The translations under genes were made by a program, and so were the position numbers. Below the pieces are notes generated by a model. That model was given only the letters and a program-made list of their open reading frames with translations, was not told the origin of the DNA and did not search any database. Positions 27,753-37,500 of a DNA stretch of 64,000 nucleotides are shown here, piece by piece. Positions within the stretch are counted from its first letter, which is position 1. The number at the start of each line of letters is the position of its first letter. Source of the DNA: Verrucomicrobiales bacterium (GTDB lineage Bacteria > Verrucomicrobiota > Verrucomicrobiia > Verrucomicrobiales > DEV007); the NCBI GenBank assembly GCA_012960505.1, contig DUBC01000052.1, positions 1 through 64,000 on the forward strand, read 5' to 3'.

Positions 27753-28076
27753 ATGGCAGGAGTTATTTCGATTACCCAGGAAAACTTCGAATCTGAGGTC
27801 AAGCAAAGCGATGTCCCGGTCCTCGTGGATTTCTGGGCAGAGTGGTGTGGACCATGCAAAATGCTTGGCCCAATCCTTGATGAATTAGCCGATGAAAAAG
27901 GTGATTCGTGTAAAATCACAAAAGTGAATATCGATGATTGTCGTGATCTCGCTGTGACTTATAACGTGAAATCGATACCTATGATGCTTTTTTTCAAGGA
28001 CGGCGAAGTTAAAGATGAGGTTATTGGACTCATTAATAAAGAGGCTATTTCCTCTAAATTGGACGCAATTTCCTAG
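27753..28076 (+). CDS. trxA: Thioredoxin
   Basis: This 107-aa protein has canonical thioredoxin length and the active site W-C32-G-P-C35-K in FWAEWCGPCKMLGP. The cis-proline is in VKSIPMMLFFKDG. It reduces cytoplasmic disulfides using thioredoxin reductase, which is not in this window. It precedes lpxC-fabZ by 132 bp on the same strand. Confidence 0.95.
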   Translation: MAGVISITQENFESEVKQSDVPVLVDFWAEWCGPCKMLGPILDELADEKGDSCKITKVNIDDCRDLAVTYNVKSIPMMLFFKDGEVKDEVIGLINKEAISSKLDAIS

Positions 28077-28208
28077 TTTTTCGTGTAACTTGCACGAAAA
28101 TTTCTACAGGTATTATTATCTGCTTAATAATAAAGCGATTAGTCTGTGTCTGGGCAGGTTTTTCCTTCCCAAGACCCAAATACTTGCTTAGCTGAAATCC
28201 GAGATCCT

Positions 28209-29522
28209 ATGTCTATTCCATACCAACGCACTCTTGTCTCAAGCGCTTCGCTCGAAGGCACTTCGCTTCACACGGGTGAAAAAGTGACACTGACTATGAA
28301 GCCGGCTCCTGTCAATCATGGCATTGTGTTCCGCCGTATCGATTTAGATGATAAGCCTTTCATCCCTGCGATCGTTGACAACGTACAACAAGTTGAGCGG
28401 GCAACGACCTTGGCCGTCGGCTCTGTCAAAGTACATACGGTAGAACATGTGATAAGTGCGCTAGCAGGAATGGGCATTGATAATGCAATCATTGAGATGG
28501 ATGCCAATGAACCCCCAATCGGCGACGGTTCATCAGCACCATACGTTAACTGTATACGTGAAGCAGGAACAGAAGAACAGGATCAGCTGGCAAGCGTATT
28601 CGAAATTCGTGAACCCATTCATATGGAAAATGAAAATGGTTCCATCATCACCATTCTACCAAGCAAGTCATTCCGTGTATCCTGCACGCATGCTGGTGAG
28701 GGAGGAAGGATGACCCAGTATTTTTCAACTGAGATTACTCCTGAAATTTATGAAAAAGAAATTGCTCCTGCCCGCACATTTGTATTTTACGAAGATGTTG
28801 AGCCTTTGTTGGAAAAAGGACTGATCAAAGGCGGGTCACTAGAAAATGCTGTTGTTATAAGAGACGAATCCATACTGAGTAAAGAACCTCTCCGGTTCCA
28901 AGAAGAATTCGCAAGACACAAAATTCTCGACTTGATCGGGGATCTCATGCTCTCCGGTAAACGTATCATGGGACACGTCCTCTGCGTAAAGCCAGGTCAT
29001 GCGCCAAATACCCAAATGGCAGTCCAATTAAAAAAGGCATTTGGCGAAGTCATGTCACTGACGCCTCAAGTTAATATTCCTACAGGTGAAGGCGCCTTGG
29101 ACATTAATGAGGTAATGAAAATTTTACCTCACCGTTATCCTTTCCTATTACTGGATAGAATTATCAAATTTGAAGGCGATAACAAATGCACGGGAATCAA
29201 ATCTGTTACAATAAATGAACCATTCTTCCAAGGCCACTTCCCAAATCATCCGGTAATGCCTGGAGTATTACAATTAGAAGCGATGGCACAACTGGCAAGC
29301 ATCATGCTGCTCCGAAAACCTGAAAATCAGGGTAAGATAGGTTATTTTTTGAGCGCCGATAAAGTAAAATTCCGCAAACCTGTAATGCCGGGCGATACAC
29401 TTTTTATTGAAGGTGAAGTCTTAAAAATAAAAAGTAGTGTTGCGCAGGCAAAGTGTCGTTGCTTTGTCAATGAGGCTCTAGTTTCAGAAGCGGAGCTTAA
29501 ATTCAGTTTGATTTCTCGCTAA
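28209..29522 (+). CDS. lpxC-fabZ: Bifunctional LpxC-FabZ: UDP-3-O-acyl-GlcNAc deacetylase / 3-hydroxyacyl-ACP dehydratase
   Basis: This 437-aa fusion carries out the committed step of lipid A synthesis and fatty-acid dehydration. Residues ~1-285 are LpxC, with zinc and active-site motifs HTVEHVISALAGMGIDN, NEPPIGDGSSAPYV and ARHKILDLIGD. Residues ~300-437 are FabZ (hot-dog fold), with LPHRYPFLLLDRI and GHFPNHPVMPGVLQLEAMAQ carrying the catalytic His and Glu. I start at ATG 28209 (MSIPYQRTL) because LpxC proteins begin just before QRTL. A GTG at 28146 would add 21 unlike residues. lpxA follows after 76 bp. The fusion is known from Bacteroidota and related lineages. Confidence 0.93.
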   Translation: MSIPYQRTLVSSASLEGTSLHTGEKVTLTMKPAPVNHGIVFRRIDLDDKPFIPAIVDNVQQVERATTLAVGSVKVHTVEHVISALAGMGIDNAIIEMDANEPPIGDGSSAPYVNCIREAGTEEQDQLASVFEIREPIHMENENGSIITILPSKSFRVSCTHAGEGGRMTQYFSTEITPEIYEKEIAPARTFVFYEDVEPLLEKGLIKGGSLENAVVIRDESILSKEPLRFQEEFARHKILDLIGDLMLSGKRIMGHVLCVKPGHAPNTQMAVQLKKAFGEVMSLTPQVNIPTGEGALDINEVMKILPHRYPFLLLDRIIKFEGDNKCTGIKSVTINEPFFQGHFPNHPVMPGVLQLEAMAQLASIMLLRKPENQGKIGYFLSADKVKFRKPVMPGDTLFIEGEVLKIKSSVAQAKCRCFVNEALVSEAELKFSLISR

Positions 29523-29598
29523 TTTTTTATCTGTTACTATCTATGCAAGCATTGTGATACCAGCTTGCGATTTGGTCCTAAATGGATGATCTTATGCA

Positions 29599-30387
29599 GT
29601 GCCGAATGTTGACATTCATCCCACTACAATAATTGATCCGGGAGCGATAATTGGTGATGAAACCAAAATCGGTCCATATTGCGTCATAAGAGAAGGTGTA
29701 AAAATCGGGCGTGGTTGTATTCTACACGATCATGTTTCCATTGAAGGGGCTACCATTATAGGTGATCAGAATACCTTTCATCCTCATTCTGTGATCGGAG
29801 GCCAAAGCCAAGATCTAAAATATTCAGGCGAACCAACGCACTTAGAAATCGGTAATCAAAATACTTTCCGAGAATTTGTTACTGTTAATAAAGGCACGGA
29901 TCCCGGTAGTAAAACTCAAGTTGGGAACCATGGAACTTTTTTAGCTTATTCGCACATCGCTCATGATTGTGTTGTCGGTGACCATGTTGTTTTTTCCAAT
30001 AACGGAACCCTTGCAGGTCATGTTCAGATGGGTGACTATGCGATTCTTGGTGGATTAACTGCCGTTCATCAATTCTGTCGTATCGGTTCTCATGCAATCA
30101 CAGGTGGTTGTTCAAAAATTGTTCAGGACGTTCCTCCTTTCATGATCGCTGATGGTAATCCAGCGAAAATTCGAAGCATTAATGCTATTGGCTTGCAGAG
30201 GCGTGGCTTTGCTGATGAAGAAATACGATCTCTCAAAGAGGCATATAAAACTATTTTCTTGAGAAAAATGACAGTCTCAGACGCATTAGAAGAACTGAAA
30301 AATAATTCTGCTGAGCTGGCCAGTGAACATCCTGTGAATATCCTAATCACATTCATAGAATCCAGTGAACGGGGCATCATCCACTAA
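29599..30387 (+). CDS. lpxA: UDP-N-acetylglucosamine O-acyltransferase LpxA
   Basis: This 262-aa left-handed beta-helix acyltransferase has regular hexapeptide repeats (IHPTTIIDPGAIIGDETKIG). The catalytic-His block is YSHIAHDCVVGDHV, and the C-terminal region begins PPFMIADGNPAKIRSINAIG, which is diagnostic for LpxA. It transfers 3-hydroxyacyl from ACP to UDP-GlcNAc, the first lipid A step. The start is GTG at 29599, because the next in-frame codons upstream reach a stop without an ATG. With lpxC-fabZ directly upstream this forms a lipid A synthesis unit; lpxD and lpxB are elsewhere. Confidence 0.95.
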   Translation: MPNVDIHPTTIIDPGAIIGDETKIGPYCVIREGVKIGRGCILHDHVSIEGATIIGDQNTFHPHSVIGGQSQDLKYSGEPTHLEIGNQNTFREFVTVNKGTDPGSKTQVGNHGTFLAYSHIAHDCVVGDHVVFSNNGTLAGHVQMGDYAILGGLTAVHQFCRIGSHAITGGCSKIVQDVPPFMIADGNPAKIRSINAIGLQRRGFADEEIRSLKEAYKTIFLRKMTVSDALEELKNNSAELASEHPVNILITFIESSERGIIH

Positions 30388-30405
30388 AATAGTTGATAAA
30401 TAAAA

Positions 30406-30714
30406 GTGAAGCCCAGTATCAATCGACTTCGGCTTATTGGCTACATTGAAGGTATCTCTTTCCTGGTGCTTCTCTTATTTGCCATGCCAATGAAATACAT
30501 GGCTGGAAAACCATCAATCGTGATGTGGTGTGGTTGGATTCATGGAGTGCTTTTTATTTTGTTTTGTTTCGTATTGCTCGAAACTAAAATAAAAATGCAT
30601 TGGAAAATTAAGACTGCAGTTGTTCCTTTTATTGCAGCACTTGTCCCTTGCGGACCATTCCTTATCGATCGTTGGTTAAAGGATTCTGATCGGAATCGTT
30701 CTTGGGGCTCTTAA
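30406..30714 (+). CDS. DUF3817 family small membrane protein
   Basis: This 102-aa protein has three predicted TM segments. It opens with the DUF3817 signature RLIGYIEGISFLVLLLFAMP, then MKYMAGKPSIVMWCGWIHG. The function of the family is unknown. It starts with GTG 18 bp after lpxA and probably shares its transcript. Its stop overlaps the end of the convergent DUF1802 gene by 4 bp. Confidence 0.8.
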   Translation: MKPSINRLRLIGYIEGISFLVLLLFAMPMKYMAGKPSIVMWCGWIHGVLFILFCFVLLETKIKMHWKIKTAVVPFIAALVPCGPFLIDRWLKDSDRNRSWGS

Positions 30715-31304
30715 GTTTTCAGTTCGTTGTGTTTGTCTAGGATATTTACTATCTTCTGTTTCAATTCACCAAATTCAAAGTCATTTAATACTGAGACGCT
30801 TCTTCTTTCCTGATCCTCTGTGAACATAGGCAAATTAACCCACGAACGACAGCCCCCATACTTTTTTTCATAAGGTATTTTCAGAATGTCCTCAAATCGA
30901 AACGCCCTGATAAGGGCTGCACTAATTGAGGACTGGTCATCTTTTTCTTTCCCCCAATTATATCTATCTAAGATTATTTGCTCATCCCAAATGTGGTATT
31001 CATTAAGTGCTTCTATACTTTTCCATTGAGATAAATGCCAAATCGAATCGATTCTTGCCCAGTACTGAATTGGTATTATTTCTCCGATCTGATATTCTGT
31101 TTTGGGCCTGACTGATTTTTCAGAATCAATACGAACTCTTTCTTCTTGTTCGTGAAAGCGTGTAGGAAACAATGCAAATTTTTCGTGTTCAAATCGAAAG
31201 CCTTTCTTCCCCTCGTGAATTCCCCCTTTGCGCAATATCAAACTTTGTTTTCCGCAGCCAAGCGTATCGCATATGATCGACCATTCTTTAAAAGCCACAT
31301 TCAT
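30711..31304 (-). CDS. DUF1802 family protein
   Basis: This 197-aa protein carries the DUF1802 pattern: AFKEWSIICDTLGCGKQSLI, LRKGGIHEGKKGF and LFPTRFHEQ. The family is widespread in bacteria and archaea and has no known function. I chose ATG 31304 (MNVAFKEW) because an AGGAG ribosome-binding site sits 5 nt upstream. Longer alternatives start at 31319 or 31355. The 3' end overlaps DUF3817 by 4 bp in convergent orientation. Confidence 0.78.
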   Translation of the reverse strand: MNVAFKEWSIICDTLGCGKQSLILRKGGIHEGKKGFRFEHEKFALFPTRFHEQEERVRIDSEKSVRPKTEYQIGEIIPIQYWARIDSIWHLSQWKSIEALNEYHIWDEQIILDRYNWGKEKDDQSSISAALIRAFRFEDILKIPYEKKYGGCRSWVNLPMFTEDQERRSVSVLNDFEFGELKQKIVNILDKHNELKT

Positions 31305-31542
31305 TAATTCTCCTGACATTGCCCAAAGAATGTTACTTAATGGCAATGCATGCAAGGAATTGAATATTTGTTTTAGGCCGCTTCTCCGAGATTATTTGTA
31401 ACTTTATTTTTACTGATCTTCGCGATCCTCTCAGATTATCAGCCCCGATAAGTACGAACTTGTGGCTATTTCTTGTATTTACACTGTTTTACTGGTATTT
31501 TCTCATCAATAGCTCCCCTCAAAAATATACCCCCCATTTTCC

Positions 31543-34500
31543 ATGCATTTTTCTCTGCTCACCAATTTAGGTGTTACTCTACTCGTTTCTTTAATTTTAG
31601 CCGTCACTGCAGATGCTGAGCGCGTCACTTTTAGTGAGATTCACTACGCCCCAAAAAATGATACGCCTGAATACATAGAACTGTTTAATAATTCCGGTTC
31701 CGCTGTTGATTTTGCATGCTGGGAATTTTCGGATGGTATCGATTATAAATTTCCTGACTTTTCAGCATCATCTCCACAGCAAACATTCATGTGCGCTTTC
31801 GAGCGCGTATTGGTCACAAATGTTGATGAGAAAACATTTCGCGAAAATTATACTGTGCCTGGGGATGTTAAAATATTCGGCCCCTATACTGGTTCTTTGA
31901 GTAATGCGGGAGAAGCACTAGAGCTGAGAGATAAAAATGGCGTTATGGTCTGCCGTGTCCGATATAATGATCGGGGCACCTGGCCTGTCGCTGCTGATGG
32001 TGCTGGTCATTCATTACGTTTAATCAACAAGTATCTTAGTTGCTCAAAATTTGATAATTGGGCTGCAAGTGCATCTCCAGGGGGCACACCAGGAGCGGCC
32101 CCGGCAGGTTCGGACGGGCAACGGTTTTCAAATCCATCAGTGGATCTTGCGACTTCTTTTCCGATCGTCAGTCTTGGAGATGAATGGAAATATGATGCTT
32201 CTGGAAATGATCTTGGTAGCGGATGGAAAGAATTAGAATATGACGATTCATCATGGTCCAGTGGTGGTGGAATTTTTGGTCGTGAAACCGCTTCACGTAT
32301 AGCAGCGATGCCTGAGCCCAAAATTCAAACTGTATGGAATGAGCGTATTTCAACTCATTATATGAGGAAACAATTCGACTGGGCTGGAGGAACAGGGGCT
32401 GCTTTCTTTTCAATGGATGCGATGCTCGATGACGGATTAATTATTTATTTGAACGGAAAAGAAATCGGACGCCATCGCATGCCCGCCGGAGATATTAACT
32501 ATCAGACCAATGCATCCTCAGTACCTTCATCACTTGAGGCAAAGATCGAAGAAAGAATCATTGAGTCCGACATAAGTGGTCTGCTGATAAATGGCGAAAA
32601 TACACTAGCTGTAGAGGTTCATAATAATAGTCGTAACAGCTCGGACCTTGTGTTTGGTCCGATCATTCGGGTTTCAGGTGCAGGGGGTGCCGCCATTATC
32701 AATGAAGTGAAGATCGGAGGTGATGGTGATGGATTTATCGAATTTTACAATTCCTCTGACAAAGAAATCAATTTACAGGGATATCATCTTAGTGATGATA
32801 TCAATAATCTTATAAAATTTACCATCGGCGCTAATGCTAACATCTTAGCCTCGGGCTTCACGACCATTGGCTTTAAAGAAGCGGGGTTCACCGTGGGTGG
32901 TGAAACAAAAATTTATCTGAGTTCTCCCGGTGCCGTTACAACACTTGATGCGTTCGAAGCTACGCTCGGAGCCGATGGTCGTTCCGTTGGAAGAAAACCA
33001 GCCGGTGGATCTGATTGGTTTGTTTTTTCTGACCCGACCCCAGGCGCTGCTAATATAGACAGCAGCGATCTTGCTGGATTGCTTGATCTCAATGAAATCC
33101 ACTTTGATGCAGAAGGAAATGTAGATTGGGTTGAACTTTCTGCTGACAGTGATGCCGCTATTCCGGTTGAAGGCCTATCTTTAACTTCCAAGATTGATTT
33201 TTCAGATGCGGTCCCTTTATCGGGTTCTGTTTCAGGTAATTCTCCAAAGAGCTGGAATGTTAATTTTTCACCCGAAAACACAAATGAAATTCAGGTCTAT
33301 CTAATCACTTCAGGAGGAACTGTGCTGGCAGCAAATTCTTTCCGTGTTCGCAATGGAGTAGAAAGCTATCAAAGTGATCCCCCCGGAAAGGAATGGTTTC
33401 GGGGTACTGGCAATACTAAAAATGCGGCTAACGAGCCAGTCAGGGAAACAAGTATCATCATCAACGAAATAATGTCCGATCCTCCAAGTGATGAAAGGAA
33501 CGGTGAATTTATAGAGCTGTATAATAGGGGCAATAAGGCCGTTGATCTTAGTGGTTGGGAATTTGTTGAGGGCATTAGTTTTACTTTCCCGGCCGGTACA
33601 AGCATTGAGTCTGGAGCTCATTTGGTAGTCGCTGCTAACAAAAATTGGATCAAATCTAATTACGGAGATGTTCCAGTAATAGGAAACTATGAAAACAACT
33701 TGGCGAATGAAGGTGAACTTCTGAGGCTCGAGGACAGTGACGGAAATTTGGCTGATGAAGTGAACTACAAGGTTGGTGGAGATTGGCCACAATGGACAAA
33801 TGGTGATGGAAGTAGTATGGAGCTCATTCATCCGTTTGCCGATAATGATCTTCCTAGTTCTTGGAAAGATAGTGATGAAAGTCAGAAAACAAGTTTTGAG
33901 AAATACAGCTTCACGGGCATCTATCACCACCTTTCGGTTCCGCGTCTGGATAAAGAATTGTGGATCCATCTTGTCGGAGACGCACATGTTGTTCTTAAAG
34001 ATATTGAGCTTCTCAGAGGGGGGCAGGATATCATGCAAAATGCCGCCAAACGTACAACGAGCGGTCGAGGTGAGACTGGATGGTTGACTCAGGGAACGCA
34101 TCATGCCAGTTATTTTGAAAATGGTGAATTTCACCTGATTTCTGACGGACACGGTGACAATCGCGCAAACAAAGCTGAAATTCAGGTTAATGCATTAACA
34201 CGTAATGATGAGCTGACTCTTAAGTTCAAAGCCCGTTGGGTTAAGGGCAAGCCCAGAGTCATTTTCAAAACATTCGAAGACAGCTTTGTTTCTACTTATA
34301 GATTGCCTATCCCTAATGATCTTGGCAGTCCCGGTAAAGCAAATGGATCATTGCGTTCTTCGGCGCCGCCTGCCTTAGGCCATTTATCACACAGTCCAGC
34401 AGTCCCTACTAGCAAGGAGCCTGTTACCGTTTCTGCTAAGATATCCGGAGCAGCAGATTCTGTTAAACTCATGTATCGTCAGGACTCAGCAACAAATGAC

Positions 34501-37500
34501 AGGGACTGGAAATCTCTCACCATGAATGACAATGGTTCGGGTGCGGACTCTCGTGCTGGTGATGGAACATGGTCTGCACAAATTTTAGATCAGGGCATCG
34601 ATAATCGAATCGTACAGTTCTATGTCCTTGCAAAAAATGGTGATCAAGAAGTTACTCTTCCTGCCCGTGCTCCGGAAATACCAGCAATGTATGTTGTCGA
34701 TGATGCCGAAATTGATACTGATGTGACGAGCTACCGAGTAGTGGTTTCTGCTTATGACCTTCGCTCTATGACGAGTGGAAGCAGCGCAGCCTGGGAATGG
34801 AAATTTCCAAATCTATCTAATCATTATAAAAAGATGACCCTCATCGTTGATGAAAAAGAAATATTTTATAATTGTGAAATCCGGTCCTCGGGTAGTCCCT
34901 GGCATGCTGGAAGCCGATCCAGTTTTAGGCAGCGCGGCAAATTTAAATTGCCTCTAGACAAACGACTCCGCGGTCTTTCAAAATTTGCGTGGGATAATAC
35001 CCCAGCAGCAGAAGGTGCGGCTAACATATTTAATAACAAAGTCCCAAGATACATGCTTTACCTGATGGGGCATGAAGTGAACGAAAACGAATTTGCTTCA
35101 ATGATTGAAAATGGAGGAACACCAAAACACTCGGTCGAATTCTTTGAGCCTGTTGGTAATGATTTTCTGGAGAGAAACTTTGGGGATAACGGTCCGCAAG
35201 GAGAACTTTACCGGCAAGATGATATATTTTTCTTTGATGATAATTACAGCAAAGACCAAATCACTAATCGTTACTGGTGGTACGCTGGTGATGACTGGCC
35301 GGGTCCAGGAAGATATCACAGCCAGTGGCTAAAGCGTTCGAGGGAAACAGATTATGATTACACAGCTTTAATCAACCTACTTAAAACAGTAAAGAACTCC
35401 AACGGATACACTGAAGAGGAAATAAATCGCCTCGTTGACGCGAGAAGAATATGCATGATGGCTGCTGTGAGAGGCTACATCGGGGACTGGGATTCTTTCA
35501 CATTGCGGCGACCCAAGAACAGTTTCTTTTACAGGGGCCCGGGAGATGGAAAATTTCATTTCTTCTTCCATGACTCTGACTTGGCTTTTCAAAATACTGG
35601 AGAAATGATTTTCAGTGGGGGAAATGAATTCTCAGCTTGGCTTCGAAAGCCCTATAACCGGCGTATTTTCCGATACTATCTAACAGAAATTTTAGATAAA
35701 TTTCAGGCCAATGGGTCACGTGTAGATGCTTGGTTCGACTGTGAACAGGCAGTTTCCAGCACCTATAATCCGAATCAGAACAAATATATCGGTTGGGACA
35801 GTGGCAGGCGCAATCGTATTTTGAGCGAACTTTCAAATGGGCATACCAAAAAACTGGATGTCGGCCCAATTGCCAATACAGCTAATGATACTATAACAAT
35901 TACCGGAGAAGCTGGATATAGGGTCTGGGAGGTTGCTGTAGAAAACCACTCCGAAGGTCAATTCAGCTGGATCGATGAAACAACTTGGAAAATTGAAGGG
36001 GTTTCCTTAAGTAACGGATCAAACTCATTCCGAGTCATCGCATTGGATGATGATGGCAAGCCTGCACATGGAGAAGAAACAGATACCTTTACGGTAAACA
36101 AAACCAATAATGCAGCTCCGCACATAGTCCTTGATTTGAATCCTGGTTCTGGAAACGTCGAGCTGTCCAGGACTCTTGTCCTTGATGCGAGTGAAAGTTA
36201 CGATCCAGAAGGTGATGCCCTATCATTTGTCTGGAACGCTTCGTCAGAAAGTGTCGTTTTAACAACGGATGGCCCGACCGCAGTTATCAGTTTTGCTACT
36301 CCTGGACTCTATGAAATATCATTAGCGGTAACAGATCAGAAAGACAAAAAATCCACAATTTCAAAAGAAATATCTGTTTTTGGGCCTAAGGGATTTTCAG
36401 CATTCAATGATGTTTGGATTGCTCCATGGATCCAAGAACATGACATGGAGCAAAAGGATAATTACTCGCCTGGGGCCTGGTGGTCTCTCAGTGAATCACT
36501 AGGAAAATTAGTTATTCAATTGCCGGATGATAAGTCCTACCCGTTAGGATTACCCCCCGGCATTGCTGACTCAAAGAGTTACATCCAGTTAGATCATACT
36601 TGGCAATATAGCGATGCAAATATCGACTATATGTCCGAATTTGCGAAAGTGGACTTTGACGATTCGTCCTGGAAAACAGGCAGGGGTATGTTTGGAAAAG
36701 ATTCTGGAACCATACCCGAGCCAGGTATAAATACTCCACTTCAGAGCAATGCAGCAGAGAACTTGGTAAGTTATTACTTTAGAACAGAATTTGAATTCTC
36801 TGATGATCCGGTCGGGGCAAAAATTGATCTCCGCGCTGTCATAGATGATGGAGCTAGATTTTGGCTCAATGACATTGAAATTGATCGCGTCCGGTTACCC
36901 AATGGTCAGATAGAACATGGTACCGGAGCAAGTAGTAATACTGCCTCGAGAGATGAAAAACAATCACGGCAAGTAGGTATTTATGATGGTACCGGATCCT
37001 TAGTGAATGGAAAAAATATACTAGCCGTTGATCTTCATAACCGTAACGCTAGAAGCTCTGACTATCTGTTTGCCGCAGAACTTGATATCACAGCTCAGCC
37101 AATCACCGAAGGCGGTAATCTGGATGGAACTACACACCCCTGGCTTAAACGAGATCTGCCAACTCGTTCCGATTGGGCATTACAAACTGATCTCGAGCTA
37201 TGGAATCTCCAATTTGATGAATTTATGGCTGGGCTAATGATCGAAGTAGATGAATCCGCAAAGCGTTCACGTTATGCATTTGGTTATAAAGACGGAAGAC
37301 GTTTAGCAATCACTAAAATTACCTCTTCTGGGAGTGCTGGAACAGTACATAGTGTTCCATTTTCTTCATCTGATGATGTTGTTATAAGAATACGCCGCGC
37401 AGAAAATCGGCTCTTTTTTGAAAGATCTCCCGAGTCTGGGATTTGGGAAATTATTCATCATCTTGATCTTCAGCCTAATTGGGAATCGGTACATGGTGGA

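Noticed and set aside
33310-34152. 280-codon minus-strand frame opposite the giant CotH-like gene
   Set aside because: Complement of conserved lamin-tail coding sequence; unusual composition and no domain.
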